A stretch of 64,000 bases of DNA from contig DAINDE010000011.1 in the NCBI GenBank assembly GCA_036732025.1, positions 1 to 64,000 of the forward strand, read 5' to 3'. Under the pieces are notes generated by a model, which saw nothing but the letters and a program-made list of their open reading frames with translations, was not told where the DNA came from and ran no database searches. The position numbers and the translations under genes are program-made. The DNA comes from SSSZ01 sp036732025. Lineage in GTDB: Bacteria; Pseudomonadota; Gammaproteobacteria; Burkholderiales; Rhodocyclaceae. How positions within the stretch are numbered: the stretch's first letter is position 1; every line of letters begins with the position of its first letter. Below are positions 1-8,688 of the stretch, piece after piece.

Positions 1-52
1 CTACTTCGACAAGAACAACCAGCTCGTTTTCCGCTTGACGCGGCAGTTCTAA
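1..52 (+). CDS. DUF1302-type outer-membrane protein, C-terminal end (partial)
   Basis: Only the last 16 codons are inside the window, reading YFDKNNQLVFRLTRQF before a TAA. A terminal aromatic residue after alternating polar and hydrophobic residues is typical of the last beta-strand of outer-membrane barrels. The DUF1329 gene begins 18 bases later, and DUF1302 and DUF1329 genes are commonly paired, so a DUF1302 barrel is the best guess. The identity rests on this context; the fragment alone is too short to assign. Confidence 0.5.
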   Translation, partial: YFDKNNQLVFRLTRQF

Positions 53-70
53 CCACAAAGGAGACAACAC

Positions 71-1393
71 ATGTTTACGTTTAGCCCGATTGCAAGCGCG
101 CCGGCCCGGAAGCGGCGCTTTCCCATCCTGATGGCCTGTGGCCTCGCCCTGGCCGGGGCGAACGCGCCAGCGGCGGAACTGGCCGAAGGCACGGTCATCA
201 CCAAGGAGAACTACGAGAAACTCAAGGGCGAGACCTTCGAGGGCAAGGCCATTGCCAGCATGGTGCCGGAGAAGCTCGAGTGGATGATCAAGAACTACAA
301 CCTGACCATCAAGCTCGCCCATTCGAAGAAGATCGAGATGGATCCGAAGTACGTCGAGGCCACCAAGAGGTACGCCAAGGACGTCAAGTTCAATCCCGCC
401 GACCGCACCATCAGCGGCTGGAAGGCGGGCATGCCCTTCCCGCCGGAAACCATCAAGATGGATGACCCCAACGCCGGCGACAAGGTGATCTGGAACCTGC
501 GCGCCGCCACCTACGGCGCCACCATGGACCTGCGCGACATCGCCTGGGCCTTCCTCGACGCCAAGAAGGGTTACGAACGGGTGCAGGCCTTCCAGTCACG
601 CCGCTACTACATGGAAGGGCGGTTGGACGGCGGCCCGATCACGGTGGGCGACGGCACGGTGGCGCAGAAGACCTACTTCGTCGCCTACTACCCGGAGGAT
701 ATCCGCGGCCTGGGTACCTTTTCCCAGCGCTACAACCAGGCTGACTCCAAGAAGCCGGACGACGCCTATGCCTACCTGAAGTCCGTCCGGCGCACCCGCC
801 GCCTCTCCGGCGGCGCCTGGATGGACCCCATCGGCGGTACCGACCAGCTCTACGACGATTGGGATATCTGGGACGCCTTCCCGACCAAGTACGTGCAGAA
901 CAAGCTGATCGAGAAGCGCTGGGTGCTGGCCATCGCCCACAGTCCCGAGATGAGCGTCGATACCAGCAAGCCCTGGTCGGAGCCGCAGGCCAGATTCCCG
1001 CGCATCAACATGAGCGAGGCGCCGTACTTCAACCCGGCCAAGGACATCGGCTGGGAGCCCCGGGAAGTCTATGTGGTGGAGGGCACGCCGCCGCCCGAGC
1101 ATCCCTACAGCAAGAAGGTCGCCTACATCGAGGTCGAGTTCCCGCGCCCCTATCTCGGCTACGCCCTCGACCACAAGGGCGAGTTCTGGAAGATGTTCAT
1201 TTTCCAGAATCGGCCGGATGTCGGCGAGGACGGTTACAAGGCGGTCATGCCGGTGGTGGGTCACATCATCGACGTCAAGCACGGGCATGCCACCAACTGG
1301 TCGTCGAACATGAAATCGAATCCCAAGGGCGTCAAGGAGAACGACATTTCCCTGACCAAGCTCGAGGAAGTCGCCACCGGCGGCGGCAAGTAA
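71..1393 (+). CDS. DUF1329 family exported protein
   Basis: A 440-residue protein with an N-terminal export signal (basic KRR near residues 14-16, a hydrophobic stretch ILMACGLALAGANAPA, cleavage near AAELAEG). The body matches my recollection of the DUF1329 family, periplasmic or outer-membrane-associated proteins of unknown mechanism, often encoded with DUF1302 barrels near genes for degrading hydrophobic or aromatic compounds. Tryptophan- and tyrosine-rich segments such as SGGAWMDPIGG and DDWDIWDAFP fit that family. An AAAGGAG ribosome site lies just before the ATG. It probably forms one transcription unit with the upstream barrel gene. The function (envelope transport or lipid handling) is inference from neighbours. 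Confidence 0.8.
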   Translation: MFTFSPIASAPARKRRFPILMACGLALAGANAPAAELAEGTVITKENYEKLKGETFEGKAIASMVPEKLEWMIKNYNLTIKLAHSKKIEMDPKYVEATKRYAKDVKFNPADRTISGWKAGMPFPPETIKMDDPNAGDKVIWNLRAATYGATMDLRDIAWAFLDAKKGYERVQAFQSRRYYMEGRLDGGPITVGDGTVAQKTYFVAYYPEDIRGLGTFSQRYNQADSKKPDDAYAYLKSVRRTRRLSGGAWMDPIGGTDQLYDDWDIWDAFPTKYVQNKLIEKRWVLAIAHSPEMSVDTSKPWSEPQARFPRINMSEAPYFNPAKDIGWEPREVYVVEGTPPPEHPYSKKVAYIEVEFPRPYLGYALDHKGEFWKMFIFQNRPDVGEDGYKAVMPVVGHIIDVKHGHATNWSSNMKSNPKGVKENDISLTKLEEVATGGGK

Positions 1394-1476
1394 GGCCGGG
1401 CGGGAACGCGTGCGGGCCGGCCTGCACGCGTTCCCCGGCCGCGCCAGGAACGGATCTGATCGGAACGAGTGAAGAA

Positions 1477-2886
1477 ATGAGCAAGGTATATGCAAGCGCC
1501 GCGGCCGCCCTCGACGGGCTGCTCTTCGACGGCATGACCGTGGCAGCGGGAGGTTTCGGCCTCTGCGGCATCCCCGAGAACCTGATCGGCGCCCTGCAGG
1601 CGGCCGGCACCCGCGAACTCACCATCGTCGGCAACAACGCCGGCGTGGACGATTTCGGCATGGGGCCGCTCCTCAGGACACGACAGGTGAAAAAGGTGAT
1701 CGCCTCCTACGTGGGCGAAAACAAGGAATTCGAGCGCCAGGTCCTGGCCGGCGAACTGGACCTGGAGCTGGTGCCCCAAGGTACTCTCGCCGAGCGCCTG
1801 CGCGCGGGCGGTGCCGGCATTCCCGGCTTCTACACCCCCACCGCCGCCGGGACGCTGCTGGCCGAAGGCAAGGAGACGCGGCGGTTCGACGGCCGCGACT
1901 ACGTCCTCGAGCCAGCCATCCGCGCCGATGTGGCCATCGTCAAAGCCTGGAAGGGCGACCGCGACGGTAACCTGGTCTTCCGCAAGACGGCGCGCAACTT
2001 CAACCCCATGATCGCCACCTGCGGCCGCATCACCGTCGCCGAGGTGGAGGAACTGGTGGCGCCGGGGCAACTGGACCCGGACCACGTCCACACCCCGGGC
2101 ATCTACGTGGATCGCATCCTCCAGGGAGAGCGCTACGAGAAGCGCATCGAGTTCCGTACCATCGCCGGGGCAGCGGCTGCCGCCAAGCACGACCCCTTGC
2201 GCGACCTCCTCGCTCGTCGGGCAGCGCAGGAACTGCGGGACGGCTATTACGTCAATCTCGGCATCGGTATCCCCACCCTGGTCGCCAACCACATCCCGCC
2301 GGGCATCCGCGTCACCCTGCAGTCCGAGAACGGGCTCCTGGGCATCGGCCCCTTCCCCGATGCCGCCGCCGTCGATCCCGATCTCATCAACGCCGGCAAG
2401 CAGACCATTACCAGCCTTCCCGGCAGCAGCTTCTTCTCCAGTGCCGATTCCTTCGCCATGATCCGCGGCGGCCACGTGGATCTCTCCATCCTCGGCGGCC
2501 TCGAGGTTTCCGAAACCGGCGACCTGGCCAACTGGATGGTCCCCGGCAAGATGGTCAAAGGGCCCGGCGGCGCCATGGACCTGGTCTCTGGCGTCGGCCG
2601 CGTCATCGTCCTCATGGAACACTGCGCCAGGGACGGCTCACCCAAGATACTTCCACGCTGTACCCTGCCGATCACCGGCCGTGGCGTGGTGGACATGATC
2701 ATCACCGAGCTGGGCGTCTTCACCGTGGCGCCGGAAGGCGGCCTGGTACTGACCGAACTGCAACCCGGCGCCACCCTGGCCGAGGTCCGTGCCCGCACCG
2801 GCTGTGGCTTCGCCGTCGCCGACGACCTGGTCGTCCGCCGCCAGAGCGCCGGCGTGGCTCGCCAGGAAGCGCCATGTCTGCGCTGA
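1477..2886 (+). CDS. Fused 3-oxoacid CoA-transferase (alpha-beta subunits in one chain)
   Basis: This 469-residue protein joins both halves of a family I CoA-transferase. The N-terminal half carries the alpha-subunit glycine motif GGFGLCGIPENLI (about residues 24-36). The C-terminal half carries the beta-subunit SENG motif, with Glu284 as the expected catalytic residue that forms the CoA thioester. Most bacteria encode two polypeptides (ScoA/B, AtoD/A, PcaI/J); the fused form is like mitochondrial SCOT. It moves CoA from succinyl-CoA to a 3-oxoacid. The overlapping genes downstream end in a PcaC-like decarboxylase, which favours 3-oxoadipate (beta-ketoadipate pathway) as substrate; acetoacetate remains possible. 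The start is the ATG giving MSKVYASA, the family-typical N-terminus. Confidence 0.9.
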   Translation: MSKVYASAAAALDGLLFDGMTVAAGGFGLCGIPENLIGALQAAGTRELTIVGNNAGVDDFGMGPLLRTRQVKKVIASYVGENKEFERQVLAGELDLELVPQGTLAERLRAGGAGIPGFYTPTAAGTLLAEGKETRRFDGRDYVLEPAIRADVAIVKAWKGDRDGNLVFRKTARNFNPMIATCGRITVAEVEELVAPGQLDPDHVHTPGIYVDRILQGERYEKRIEFRTIAGAAAAAKHDPLRDLLARRAAQELRDGYYVNLGIGIPTLVANHIPPGIRVTLQSENGLLGIGPFPDAAAVDPDLINAGKQTITSLPGSSFFSSADSFAMIRGGHVDLSILGGLEVSETGDLANWMVPGKMVKGPGGAMDLVSGVGRVIVLMEHCARDGSPKILPRCTLPITGRGVVDMIITELGVFTVAPEGGLVLTELQPGATLAEVRARTGCGFAVADDLVVRRQSAGVARQEAPCLR

Positions 2887-3047
2887 AATTGCCAGCCCCG
2901 CCGCCGGCCGACTATCGCCAGCGCATCGAGCAAGCGAGCCGGCGCTGGAACCTGGAACGCCGCCGTCTGCTCGGCGAGCTCTCGCAGGAAGACTACCGGC
3001 GGCAACTGGTCGCGCTGGCCCTCCTGCCGCCGGAGGGCCGGAAATGA
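2874..3047 (+). CDS. 57-residue hypothetical protein between CoA-transferase and PcaC-like genes
   Basis: The short frame begins with an ATG 13 bases inside the end of the CoA-transferase gene and ends in an ATGA overlap with the decarboxylase gene, so all three appear translationally coupled. The protein (MSALKLPAPPPADYRQRIEQ...) is predicted to be mostly helical after a proline-rich start, is rich in Arg, Glu and Leu, and has no Cys or membrane segment. I do not recognise a family. The tight overlaps on both sides argue for a real gene. It could be a small accessory subunit for one neighbour. Confidence 0.6.
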   Translation: MSALKLPAPPPADYRQRIEQASRRWNLERRRLLGELSQEDYRRQLVALALLPPEGRK

Positions 3048-3415
3048 CCAACGGCTACGAGGCCGGCCTCGCCATCCGGCGCCGGGTCATGGGCGACGAA
3101 TTCGTGGACCGCGCCTTCGCCCGGGCGACGGAGTTCAGCTGGCCACTGCAGGAGTTCATCACCGAGCACGCCTGGGGGTCGGTGTGGTGCCGGCCCGGTC
3201 TCGACCTTGCTACCCGTAGCCTGGTCACCCTGGCCATGCTCGCCGCCCTGGGCCGCGGCCACGAACTGGCCGGCCACGTGCGCGGTGCCCTCAACAACGG
3301 CGTCACCCCCGAGGCGATTCGCGAGGTGCTCCTCCAGGCAGCGGTTTATTGCGGTGTGCCTCTAGCGGCCGAGGCGTTCCGCCATGCGGAGGCGGTCCTG
3401 GCGGAGCGGTGCTGA
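3044..3415 (+). CDS. Carboxymuconolactone decarboxylase family protein (PcaC-like)
   Basis: A 123-residue protein of the CMD/AhpD superfamily. The segment EHAWGSVWCRPGLDLATRS followed by LVTLAMLAALGRGHELAGHVRGAL and GVTPEAIREVLLQAA is characteristic of 4-carboxymuconolactone decarboxylase, which makes 3-oxoadipate enol-lactone in the protocatechuate branch of the beta-ketoadipate pathway. The length is close to the usual 125-135. The start is the ATG in the ATGA overlap with the preceding small gene, giving MTNGYEAGLAIRR, typical of PcaC. The coupled CoA-transferase upstream would act later in the same pathway. Other CMD proteins act as peroxidases, but the CXXC pair of AhpD is absent here. 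Confidence 0.8.
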   Translation: MTNGYEAGLAIRRRVMGDEFVDRAFARATEFSWPLQEFITEHAWGSVWCRPGLDLATRSLVTLAMLAALGRGHELAGHVRGALNNGVTPEAIREVLLQAAVYCGVPLAAEAFRHAEAVLAERC

Positions 3416-3524
3416 CAATCTCCCCGAGTGCCGCCGCATCGATTTGAATGGCATAATTTCGCCGGGAGGGCGGCGAGCAAGCTGCCCGTCGGCAATTTCC
3501 ATCAAACGCTCGTCAGGGGGAGCA

Positions 3525-4034
3525 ATGAAAAAAGCACTAGTGATCGCCGCATTGATCCTGTCCACGCAGGTCTGCGCCGATGAGTCGGGGCGGCAGGAAA
3601 AGATCGCCCGGATCGTGGAGGCCCAGGGGTTGCATCAGATGTTCCAGCAGCAACTGGATCAATCCAGGGCCTCGGCGGGCGAACTGGGAAAGGACCTTTA
3701 TCGCAAGCTGCTTGCCGAGAGCGGCATCGGCGAAGGGCAGGAAAACGAGAAGCTGGAGCAGGTCTTTACGAAATACCTGGAACGCTGCGCGGCCATGTTC
3801 TCCGCCAGGGAACTGGTTGCGATGTGGGCCTCGTTTTACGGTCGCGATCTGTCGGACGGCGATCTCGACGACATACTCGCGTACTATCGGTCGCCCGCAG
3901 GGAAAAAGGACGTCCGTGCCTCGCAGACGGCGATGGCCGGTTTTTCCCAGGCGGTGAACGCCGAGACCCAGAAGCGCTTGAACGGGTCAATCGGCCAGCT
4001 CATTGCCGATCTGAAATCCGCCTTGGCGAACTGA
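3525..4034 (+). CDS. DUF2059 domain exported protein
   Basis: A 169-residue protein with a clear Sec signal peptide (MKKALVIAALILSTQVCADE, cleavage after VCA). The mature part is helical, with the ELVAMWASFY, ILAYYRSPAGKK and MAGFSQAVNAETQKR segments seen in DUF2059 proteins, small periplasmic proteins of unknown role. The ATG follows a strong CAGGGGG ribosome site. It sits 48 bases before the MORN/C13 protease gene on the same strand, so the two may be co-transcribed. Nothing visible indicates an enzymatic activity. Confidence 0.75.
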   Translation: MKKALVIAALILSTQVCADESGRQEKIARIVEAQGLHQMFQQQLDQSRASAGELGKDLYRKLLAESGIGEGQENEKLEQVFTKYLERCAAMFSARELVAMWASFYGRDLSDGDLDDILAYYRSPAGKKDVRASQTAMAGFSQAVNAETQKRLNGSIGQLIADLKSALAN

Positions 4035-4082
4035 AGCGGTCCATTGCGCGCCTCCGGCGCATCTTTGGGGAGGGGTGTCCAC

Positions 4083-5978
4083 GTGGCTAAAAGACTCTTC
4101 GCGGCATGCTGGTTGGGCTTCCTCGCCCTGGTGCCAGCCGCTGTTGGCGCGACCGACGCGGCTACCGAAGCGCCGGCCGCGCTCACGCCGGACGGCGGAC
4201 GTTACTGGGGACCGCTGGTCGGCGGGTTGCGGCAGGGCGAGGGGCGTGTCGAGTGGAGCAATGGCGCCACCTATTCGGGCGCCTTCGCACACGGCATGTT
4301 TTCGGGCAAGGGTCGCCTCCGTTCTCCCGCGGGCGACGTCGTCGAAGGCGATTTCGAGGAAGGCTTGCCCTCCGGCACGATCACGCTGACCACTGAAACG
4401 GGGGCCGTCTATCAAGGCCAGGCCCGCCTGGGGCGCCTCGAAGGCCGGGGCCGCCTCCGGGACGGCGGCAACAGCTACGAGGGGGAGTTCCTGAACAACC
4501 TCTATCACGGGCAAGGGCGCCTGGTGTCGCCGACGCAGGAGTACGTCGGGGAATTCCGCCAAGGGATGTTCTGGGGCAAGGGCGAACTGCGCCAGAAAAA
4601 CGGTCGTGTCTATCAGGGCGAGTTCGTGCGGGGCGAATTCGAGGGCAAGGGGCGCTACGCCGTCCCGGACGGACCGGCCTATGAAGGCGATTTCGCCGGC
4701 GGCAGGTTCGAGGGGCAGGGCGCCATCACCTATCCGAACGGGGCCAGGCAGGAAGGTACGTTCCGCGACTGGCGGCCCGACGGCCCCGGCAAGTACACCG
4801 ATGCGGAGGGCAACACTTTCGAAGGGGAATTCAAGGCCGGCCAACTGGTCGGCGCCGCCACTGCCCGCAGGACGGACGGCGCGCGGTATGCGGGCGAAAT
4901 GCGGAACTGGATTCCCCATGGCCAGGGCGAGCTCCGTCTCGACAACGGCGATGTCTATCGCGGCGGCTTCAGCTACGGCATGTACGAGGGGCAGGGCACC
5001 CTCACCTACGCCAAGGCGCAGCCCGACGGCCGCACCCGGGATGCCGGCGTGTGGGAATACGGCCGCCTCAAGAAGCAGGTTGAAGAAGAGCGGCGCCGAA
5101 CCCGGGCCAACGCCGAACGCGCACTTTATACCCAGGCCGACCAGTTGAATCGTGCCCTCCGGAAACTCAGGCCAAGTGGGGGAGAGGCGATCAACATGTA
5201 CCTTCTCGCCGTCGCCGGTGACGGCGGCCAGGAGGTCTTCCGGCGCGAAGTGGATTTCGTCCGCACCCAGTTCGGGGCGCGGTTCGGGACCCGGGGCCAC
5301 GACGTTGCGCTGGTCAACAGCCGGAACACCGTCGGCGCGCAACCGCTGGCGACGGTGACGAGCATCCGCCGGGCCATTGCGGCAATCGCGGCGAAAATGG
5401 ACAAGGAGCGCGACATCCTGTTCCTTTACCTGACCAGCCACGGCTCCAGGGATGGCGTCATCAGCCTGGAGCTGGAAGGGGTGAGCTTCCCCGGCCTGAG
5501 CGCGAACGAACTTGCAGCCGTGCTCAAGGAATCGGGCATCCGCTGGAAGGTCGTCGTTATTTCCGCCTGCTACGCCGGCAGCTTCATGGCGCCCCTGAAG
5601 GATGACGGAACGCTGGTGATCGCGGCGGCACGGGCAGACCGACGCTCGTTCGGGTGCTCGGACGAGAACGACTTCACCTATTTCGGTCGCGCCTTCTTCA
5701 AGGAATCGCTACCCGCCGCCGAGTCCTTCGAAGACGCCTTTGCCAAGGCGAGCGTCCTCGTCCGGGAATGGGAAGAGCGGGGTGGCGCCGACCGCCCGGC
5801 CGCATCGACGGTGCGCAAGGGCAAGAAGGAAGCGGCGGCCGATCGGCATTCGCTTCCCCAGATCGAAGCTCCGGAACCGATTCGCGAGCATCTGAGACGG
5901 TGGCAAACGCAGGTTTGGAACAAGGCGGCCGGATCCGACACCGCCTCGGTTCCCGGGGCGACGTCGGCAAAGAACTGA
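4083..5978 (+). CDS. Secreted MORN-repeat protein with C-terminal C13 (legumain/caspase-fold) peptidase domain
   Basis: The GTG start is chosen because GGGGAGGGG lies 8 bases upstream and a good signal peptide follows (MAKRLFAACWLGFLALVPAA). After it come about 12 tandem 23-residue MORN repeats (roughly residues 40-330), with units such as VYQGEFVRGEFEGKGRY and AYEGDFAGGRFEGQGAI. A charged linker leads to a C13-type peptidase domain (about 375-560). The putative catalytic dyad is His453 in LTSHGS and Cys496 in SACYAGS, the spacing expected for caspase-fold clan CD proteases. A basic, charged tail follows. MORN arrays usually bind lipid or form scaffolds; C13 peptidases cleave after Asn/Asp. 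I infer an envelope protease held by its repeats. Substrate and regulation are unknown. Confidence 0.85.
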   Translation: MAKRLFAACWLGFLALVPAAVGATDAATEAPAALTPDGGRYWGPLVGGLRQGEGRVEWSNGATYSGAFAHGMFSGKGRLRSPAGDVVEGDFEEGLPSGTITLTTETGAVYQGQARLGRLEGRGRLRDGGNSYEGEFLNNLYHGQGRLVSPTQEYVGEFRQGMFWGKGELRQKNGRVYQGEFVRGEFEGKGRYAVPDGPAYEGDFAGGRFEGQGAITYPNGARQEGTFRDWRPDGPGKYTDAEGNTFEGEFKAGQLVGAATARRTDGARYAGEMRNWIPHGQGELRLDNGDVYRGGFSYGMYEGQGTLTYAKAQPDGRTRDAGVWEYGRLKKQVEEERRRTRANAERALYTQADQLNRALRKLRPSGGEAINMYLLAVAGDGGQEVFRREVDFVRTQFGARFGTRGHDVALVNSRNTVGAQPLATVTSIRRAIAAIAAKMDKERDILFLYLTSHGSRDGVISLELEGVSFPGLSANELAAVLKESGIRWKVVVISACYAGSFMAPLKDDGTLVIAAARADRRSFGCSDENDFTYFGRAFFKESLPAAESFEDAFAKASVLVREWEERGGADRPAASTVRKGKKEAAADRHSLPQIEAPEPIREHLRRWQTQVWNKAAGSDTASVPGATSAKN

Positions 5979-6083
5979 GCACGTCTTCGGGAAAGGCTTG
6001 TCGTAAACCGCACAGATCACCTGTCCGTAATCGATTGATTCTTCAAGGCTTGTCCCTGGCGCCCCTCTTGCTTCACCCGGGGC

Positions 6084-7451
6084 ATGAAAACCCATCTCGA
6101 CTGGTCGGCCTACGACACCTACGGCGTCGGCGACGCCTATGCCGGCATTCCCGCCACCGGGGGCAATTACGCCAAGGCGGTGGCGGTGTGCATGAACAAC
6201 CACCAGTGCCAGCGCGAAGGCAAGGGGGTGATGTGCCCCAGCTACCGCATCACCCATGATCCGGCCCATTCCACCGGCGCCCGGGTCCGGGCCTTCAAGG
6301 CGGCGCTGAACGGAGAACTCGGCGACGACCCCTTCGCCCACCCGGACCTGGCGGCGGCCATGGATCTCTGCGTCTCCTGCAAGGGCTGCAAGAAGGAATG
6401 CCCAAGCGCCGTGGACATGACCCTGATCAAGACCGAATACCTGGCCCAACGGAACGAGCGCCAGGGGGTGCCGTTGCGGACGAAACTCTTCGCCGGCCTG
6501 CCCCGCTGGCTGCACCGCTGGCGCCAGCCCCTGGCGGCCCTGGTGCGCTGGCGAAACGGCTCTCCGGTCCTGGGCCGGCTGGCGGAGCGCTGGCTGGGAC
6601 TGGCCGCCCAGCGGCCCATTCCGCCCCTGGCCGCGCGGCCCTTCGACCTGCCGCCGGCTGAACCGGCTGAGGCGCCGGCGGCGCGGGGCAAGGTGCTGCT
6701 TTTCGTCGATACCTTTTCCCACCACTACACGCCGGAGGTGGCGGAAGCGGCGGTCCAGGTGTTGCGGGCCGGCGGCTATGCCGTGGAGATCCTGCGCCCG
6801 GCCGCCGATGATGCCGAGCCGGCGCGGCCCCTGTGCTGCGGCCGTACCTACCTCTCCCAGGGCATGGTGGAGGCGGCCAGGGTCGAAGCCCGGCGGGTCA
6901 TGGCCGCCCTGGCGCCGGCGCTGGCAGCGGGCACGCCCGTCGTCGGCCTCGAACCCTCCTGCCTGCTCGCTTTGCGGGACGAGTTCTACAGCCTTTCCCT
7001 GGGGCCGGAAGTCGGCCAACTGGGCAAGCAGGCCTTCCTCTTCGAGGAATTCCTCATGCGGGAGGGCAACAAAGGGCTCAAGCTGCCCCTGCAGCCCCTC
7101 CCCGGCGGCCGCGCCGTGATCCACGGCCACTGCCACCAGAAGGCCTTCGGCGCCATGAAGGCGATGAAGAAGGTGCTGGGCTGGATACCGGGTTTCGAAT
7201 TCGACATCGTCGAGGCCAGTTGCTGCGGCATGTCCGGCAGCTTCGGCCTGGAGGCCGAACACTACGCCGCCTCCCAGGCCATGGGCGAACTGGCCCTGTT
7301 GCCGGCGGTGCGCGCCGCCCCGGCGGACGCCCCCATCGTCGCCGACGGCTTCTCCTGCCGCCACCAGATCGCCGACGGCACCGGCCGCCAGGCGGTGCAC
7401 GTGGCGGTGCTGCTGGCGCAGGCCCTGGGTCGGCCTCAGCGGGGCGAGTAG
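6084..7451 (+). CDS. (Fe-S)-binding oxidoreductase subunit with ferredoxin and CCG domains
   Basis: A 455-residue protein combining an N-terminal [4Fe-4S] region (CMNNHQCQ near residue 33, CPSYR near 56, then CVSCKGCKKECP near 99) with C-terminal cysteine-rich CCG domains as in HdrB/GlpC (CCGRTYL, EPSCLL, HGHCHQKA, ASCCGMSGSFG, GFSCRHQI). This matches the C-terminal half of the large FAD-linked 2-hydroxyacid (D-2-hydroxyglutarate/lactate type) dehydrogenases. Here it stands alone with no FAD-oxidase gene beside it, so the flavoprotein partner may lie elsewhere or be absent. It probably passes electrons from a flavin dehydrogenase to the quinone pool. Its 3' end overlaps the convergent VOC gene by 16 bases. 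Confidence 0.8.
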   Translation: MKTHLDWSAYDTYGVGDAYAGIPATGGNYAKAVAVCMNNHQCQREGKGVMCPSYRITHDPAHSTGARVRAFKAALNGELGDDPFAHPDLAAAMDLCVSCKGCKKECPSAVDMTLIKTEYLAQRNERQGVPLRTKLFAGLPRWLHRWRQPLAALVRWRNGSPVLGRLAERWLGLAAQRPIPPLAARPFDLPPAEPAEAPAARGKVLLFVDTFSHHYTPEVAEAAVQVLRAGGYAVEILRPAADDAEPARPLCCGRTYLSQGMVEAARVEARRVMAALAPALAAGTPVVGLEPSCLLALRDEFYSLSLGPEVGQLGKQAFLFEEFLMREGNKGLKLPLQPLPGGRAVIHGHCHQKAFGAMKAMKKVLGWIPGFEFDIVEASCCGMSGSFGLEAEHYAASQAMGELALLPAVRAAPADAPIVADGFSCRHQIADGTGRQAVHVAVLLAQALGRPQRGE

Positions 7452-7804
7452 AGGCCCACCCGGTTGCCCTCGCTGTCGAGGAACAGCGCGATGTGCCCGA
7501 TATCGCTGCCCAGGTCGGTCTTGGGCATGATCACCCGGCCCCCGGCGGCGGGGATGCGGGCCAGGGCCGGCGCGAGATCCTCGCCGGCGTTCAGGTAGAT
7601 GAGGGCGCCGTTGTCCCGGGGTTCCAGTTGCGGCAGGGCCACCAGCGCGCCGCCGGGGCCCCGCTCCGGGTGCGGGAAGACGGCCATGTCGCCGCCCCCC
7701 ATGCGTTCCCGCTGCAGGGTGACGGCGAGGACGGTTTCGTAGAAGGCGATGGCGCGGTCGAGGTCGGTGACGGCGATTTCGAACCAGGCGATGGGACTTT
7801 GCAT
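7436..7804 (-). CDS. VOC family protein (glyoxalase/dioxygenase fold)
   Basis: A 122-residue protein with the paired beta-alpha-beta-beta-beta motifs of the vicinal-oxygen-chelate superfamily: IAWFEIAVTDLDRAIAFYETVL at the N-terminus, and GHIALFLDSEGNRVGLYSPR at the end. Such proteins are often metal enzymes or resistance proteins, and this one has no specific signature that would name a substrate. It is transcribed away from the WYL regulator, a common arrangement in which the regulator controls the VOC gene. The 3' ends of this gene and the Fe-S oxidoreductase overlap. Confidence 0.85.
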   Translation of the reverse strand: MQSPIAWFEIAVTDLDRAIAFYETVLAVTLQRERMGGGDMAVFPHPERGPGGALVALPQLEPRDNGALIYLNAGEDLAPALARIPAAGGRVIMPKTDLGSDIGHIALFLDSEGNRVGLYSPR

Positions 7805-7952
7805 GCTTTTTCTCCGGTGAAGGCCAGCGGCGGGGTGCCGCTGATGGAGACGGATTGTGGGCCGGCCCTCCTGACAGCGTGGTGTCAGGAGACCACCGGC
7901 CGATGGATTTCGGCCGTGCTATCCTGAAATTCCCATCCTTCCGGGATATGCC

Positions 7953-8669
7953 GTGCGCCCTGCCGACCGCCTCTTCCAGATCATCACCCTGCTGCGCCAC
8001 GGCCGCGTCGTCACGGCGGCGGCGCTGGCGGTCGCCCTGGAAGTCTCCGAGCGCACCATCTACCGGGATATCGCCGATCTGGTGAAATCCGGCGCCCCCA
8101 TCGACGGCGAGGCCGGCGTCGGCTACCGCCTGCGCCGGGGCTACCAGGTGCCGCCCCTGATGTTTACCGGCGACGAACTGGAAGCCCTGGCGGTGGGCGC
8201 CAACCTGGCGCGGGCCTGGGGCGACGCCGCCCTCGGCCGGGCGGCGGAATCGGCCCTGGCGCGCATCCAGGCGGTGCTTCCCCGGGCCCTCGACCAACGC
8301 CTGGAAACCTCTGGCCGCCGCTTCCTCGTGCCCGATTTCCGGCAACCCGCGGCGCTGCGGGAACCCATGGCCCTGCTCCGCACCGGCATGGAAGAAGGCC
8401 GCAAGGTGCGCGTCGACTACCGGCGGGCCGACGGCGAGCCGTCGCAACGGACGCTGTGGCCCCTTGGCCTGGTGTTCTGGGGCCACTGCTGGACCCTCGG
8501 CGCCTGGTGCGAATTGCGCGGCGGCTTCCGCACCTTCCGGGTGGACCGCATCGCCGGCGCGGCGGTTCTGGAAGATCGCTTCGACGACCGCTACGGCCAC
8601 CTGTGGGAGGCCTACCTGGCCACGGCACGGGAAGGCGCCGCGGCTTGCGGGGAGGTGGCGGAAGGTTAG
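7953..8669 (+). CDS. YafY/WYL-domain transcriptional regulator
   Basis: A 238-residue protein with an N-terminal winged helix-turn-helix (RLFQIITLLRHGRVVTAAALAVAL...SERTIYRDIADL, residues 5-45) followed by a WYL domain (about 130-210; KVRVDYRRADGE, LWPLGLVFWGHCWTLGAWCELR, FRTFRVDRI). WYL domains sense small ligands or nucleic acids. The GTG start fits the family N-terminus MRPADRLFQI. It is divergent from the VOC gene, with a 148-base shared promoter region, and most likely regulates that gene and itself. The ligand cannot be told from sequence. Confidence 0.85.
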   Translation: MRPADRLFQIITLLRHGRVVTAAALAVALEVSERTIYRDIADLVKSGAPIDGEAGVGYRLRRGYQVPPLMFTGDELEALAVGANLARAWGDAALGRAAESALARIQAVLPRALDQRLETSGRRFLVPDFRQPAALREPMALLRTGMEEGRKVRVDYRRADGEPSQRTLWPLGLVFWGHCWTLGAWCELRGGFRTFRVDRIAGAAVLEDRFDDRYGHLWEAYLATAREGAAACGEVAEG

Positions 8670-8688
8670 TCCGGATCCTAGGCGGCGT

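Noticed and set aside
859..1476. In-frame upstream extension of the fused CoA-transferase (206 more codons).
   Set aside because: It overlaps the DUF1329 gene in another frame and encodes low-complexity sequence. The ATG at 1477 gives the family-typical start.
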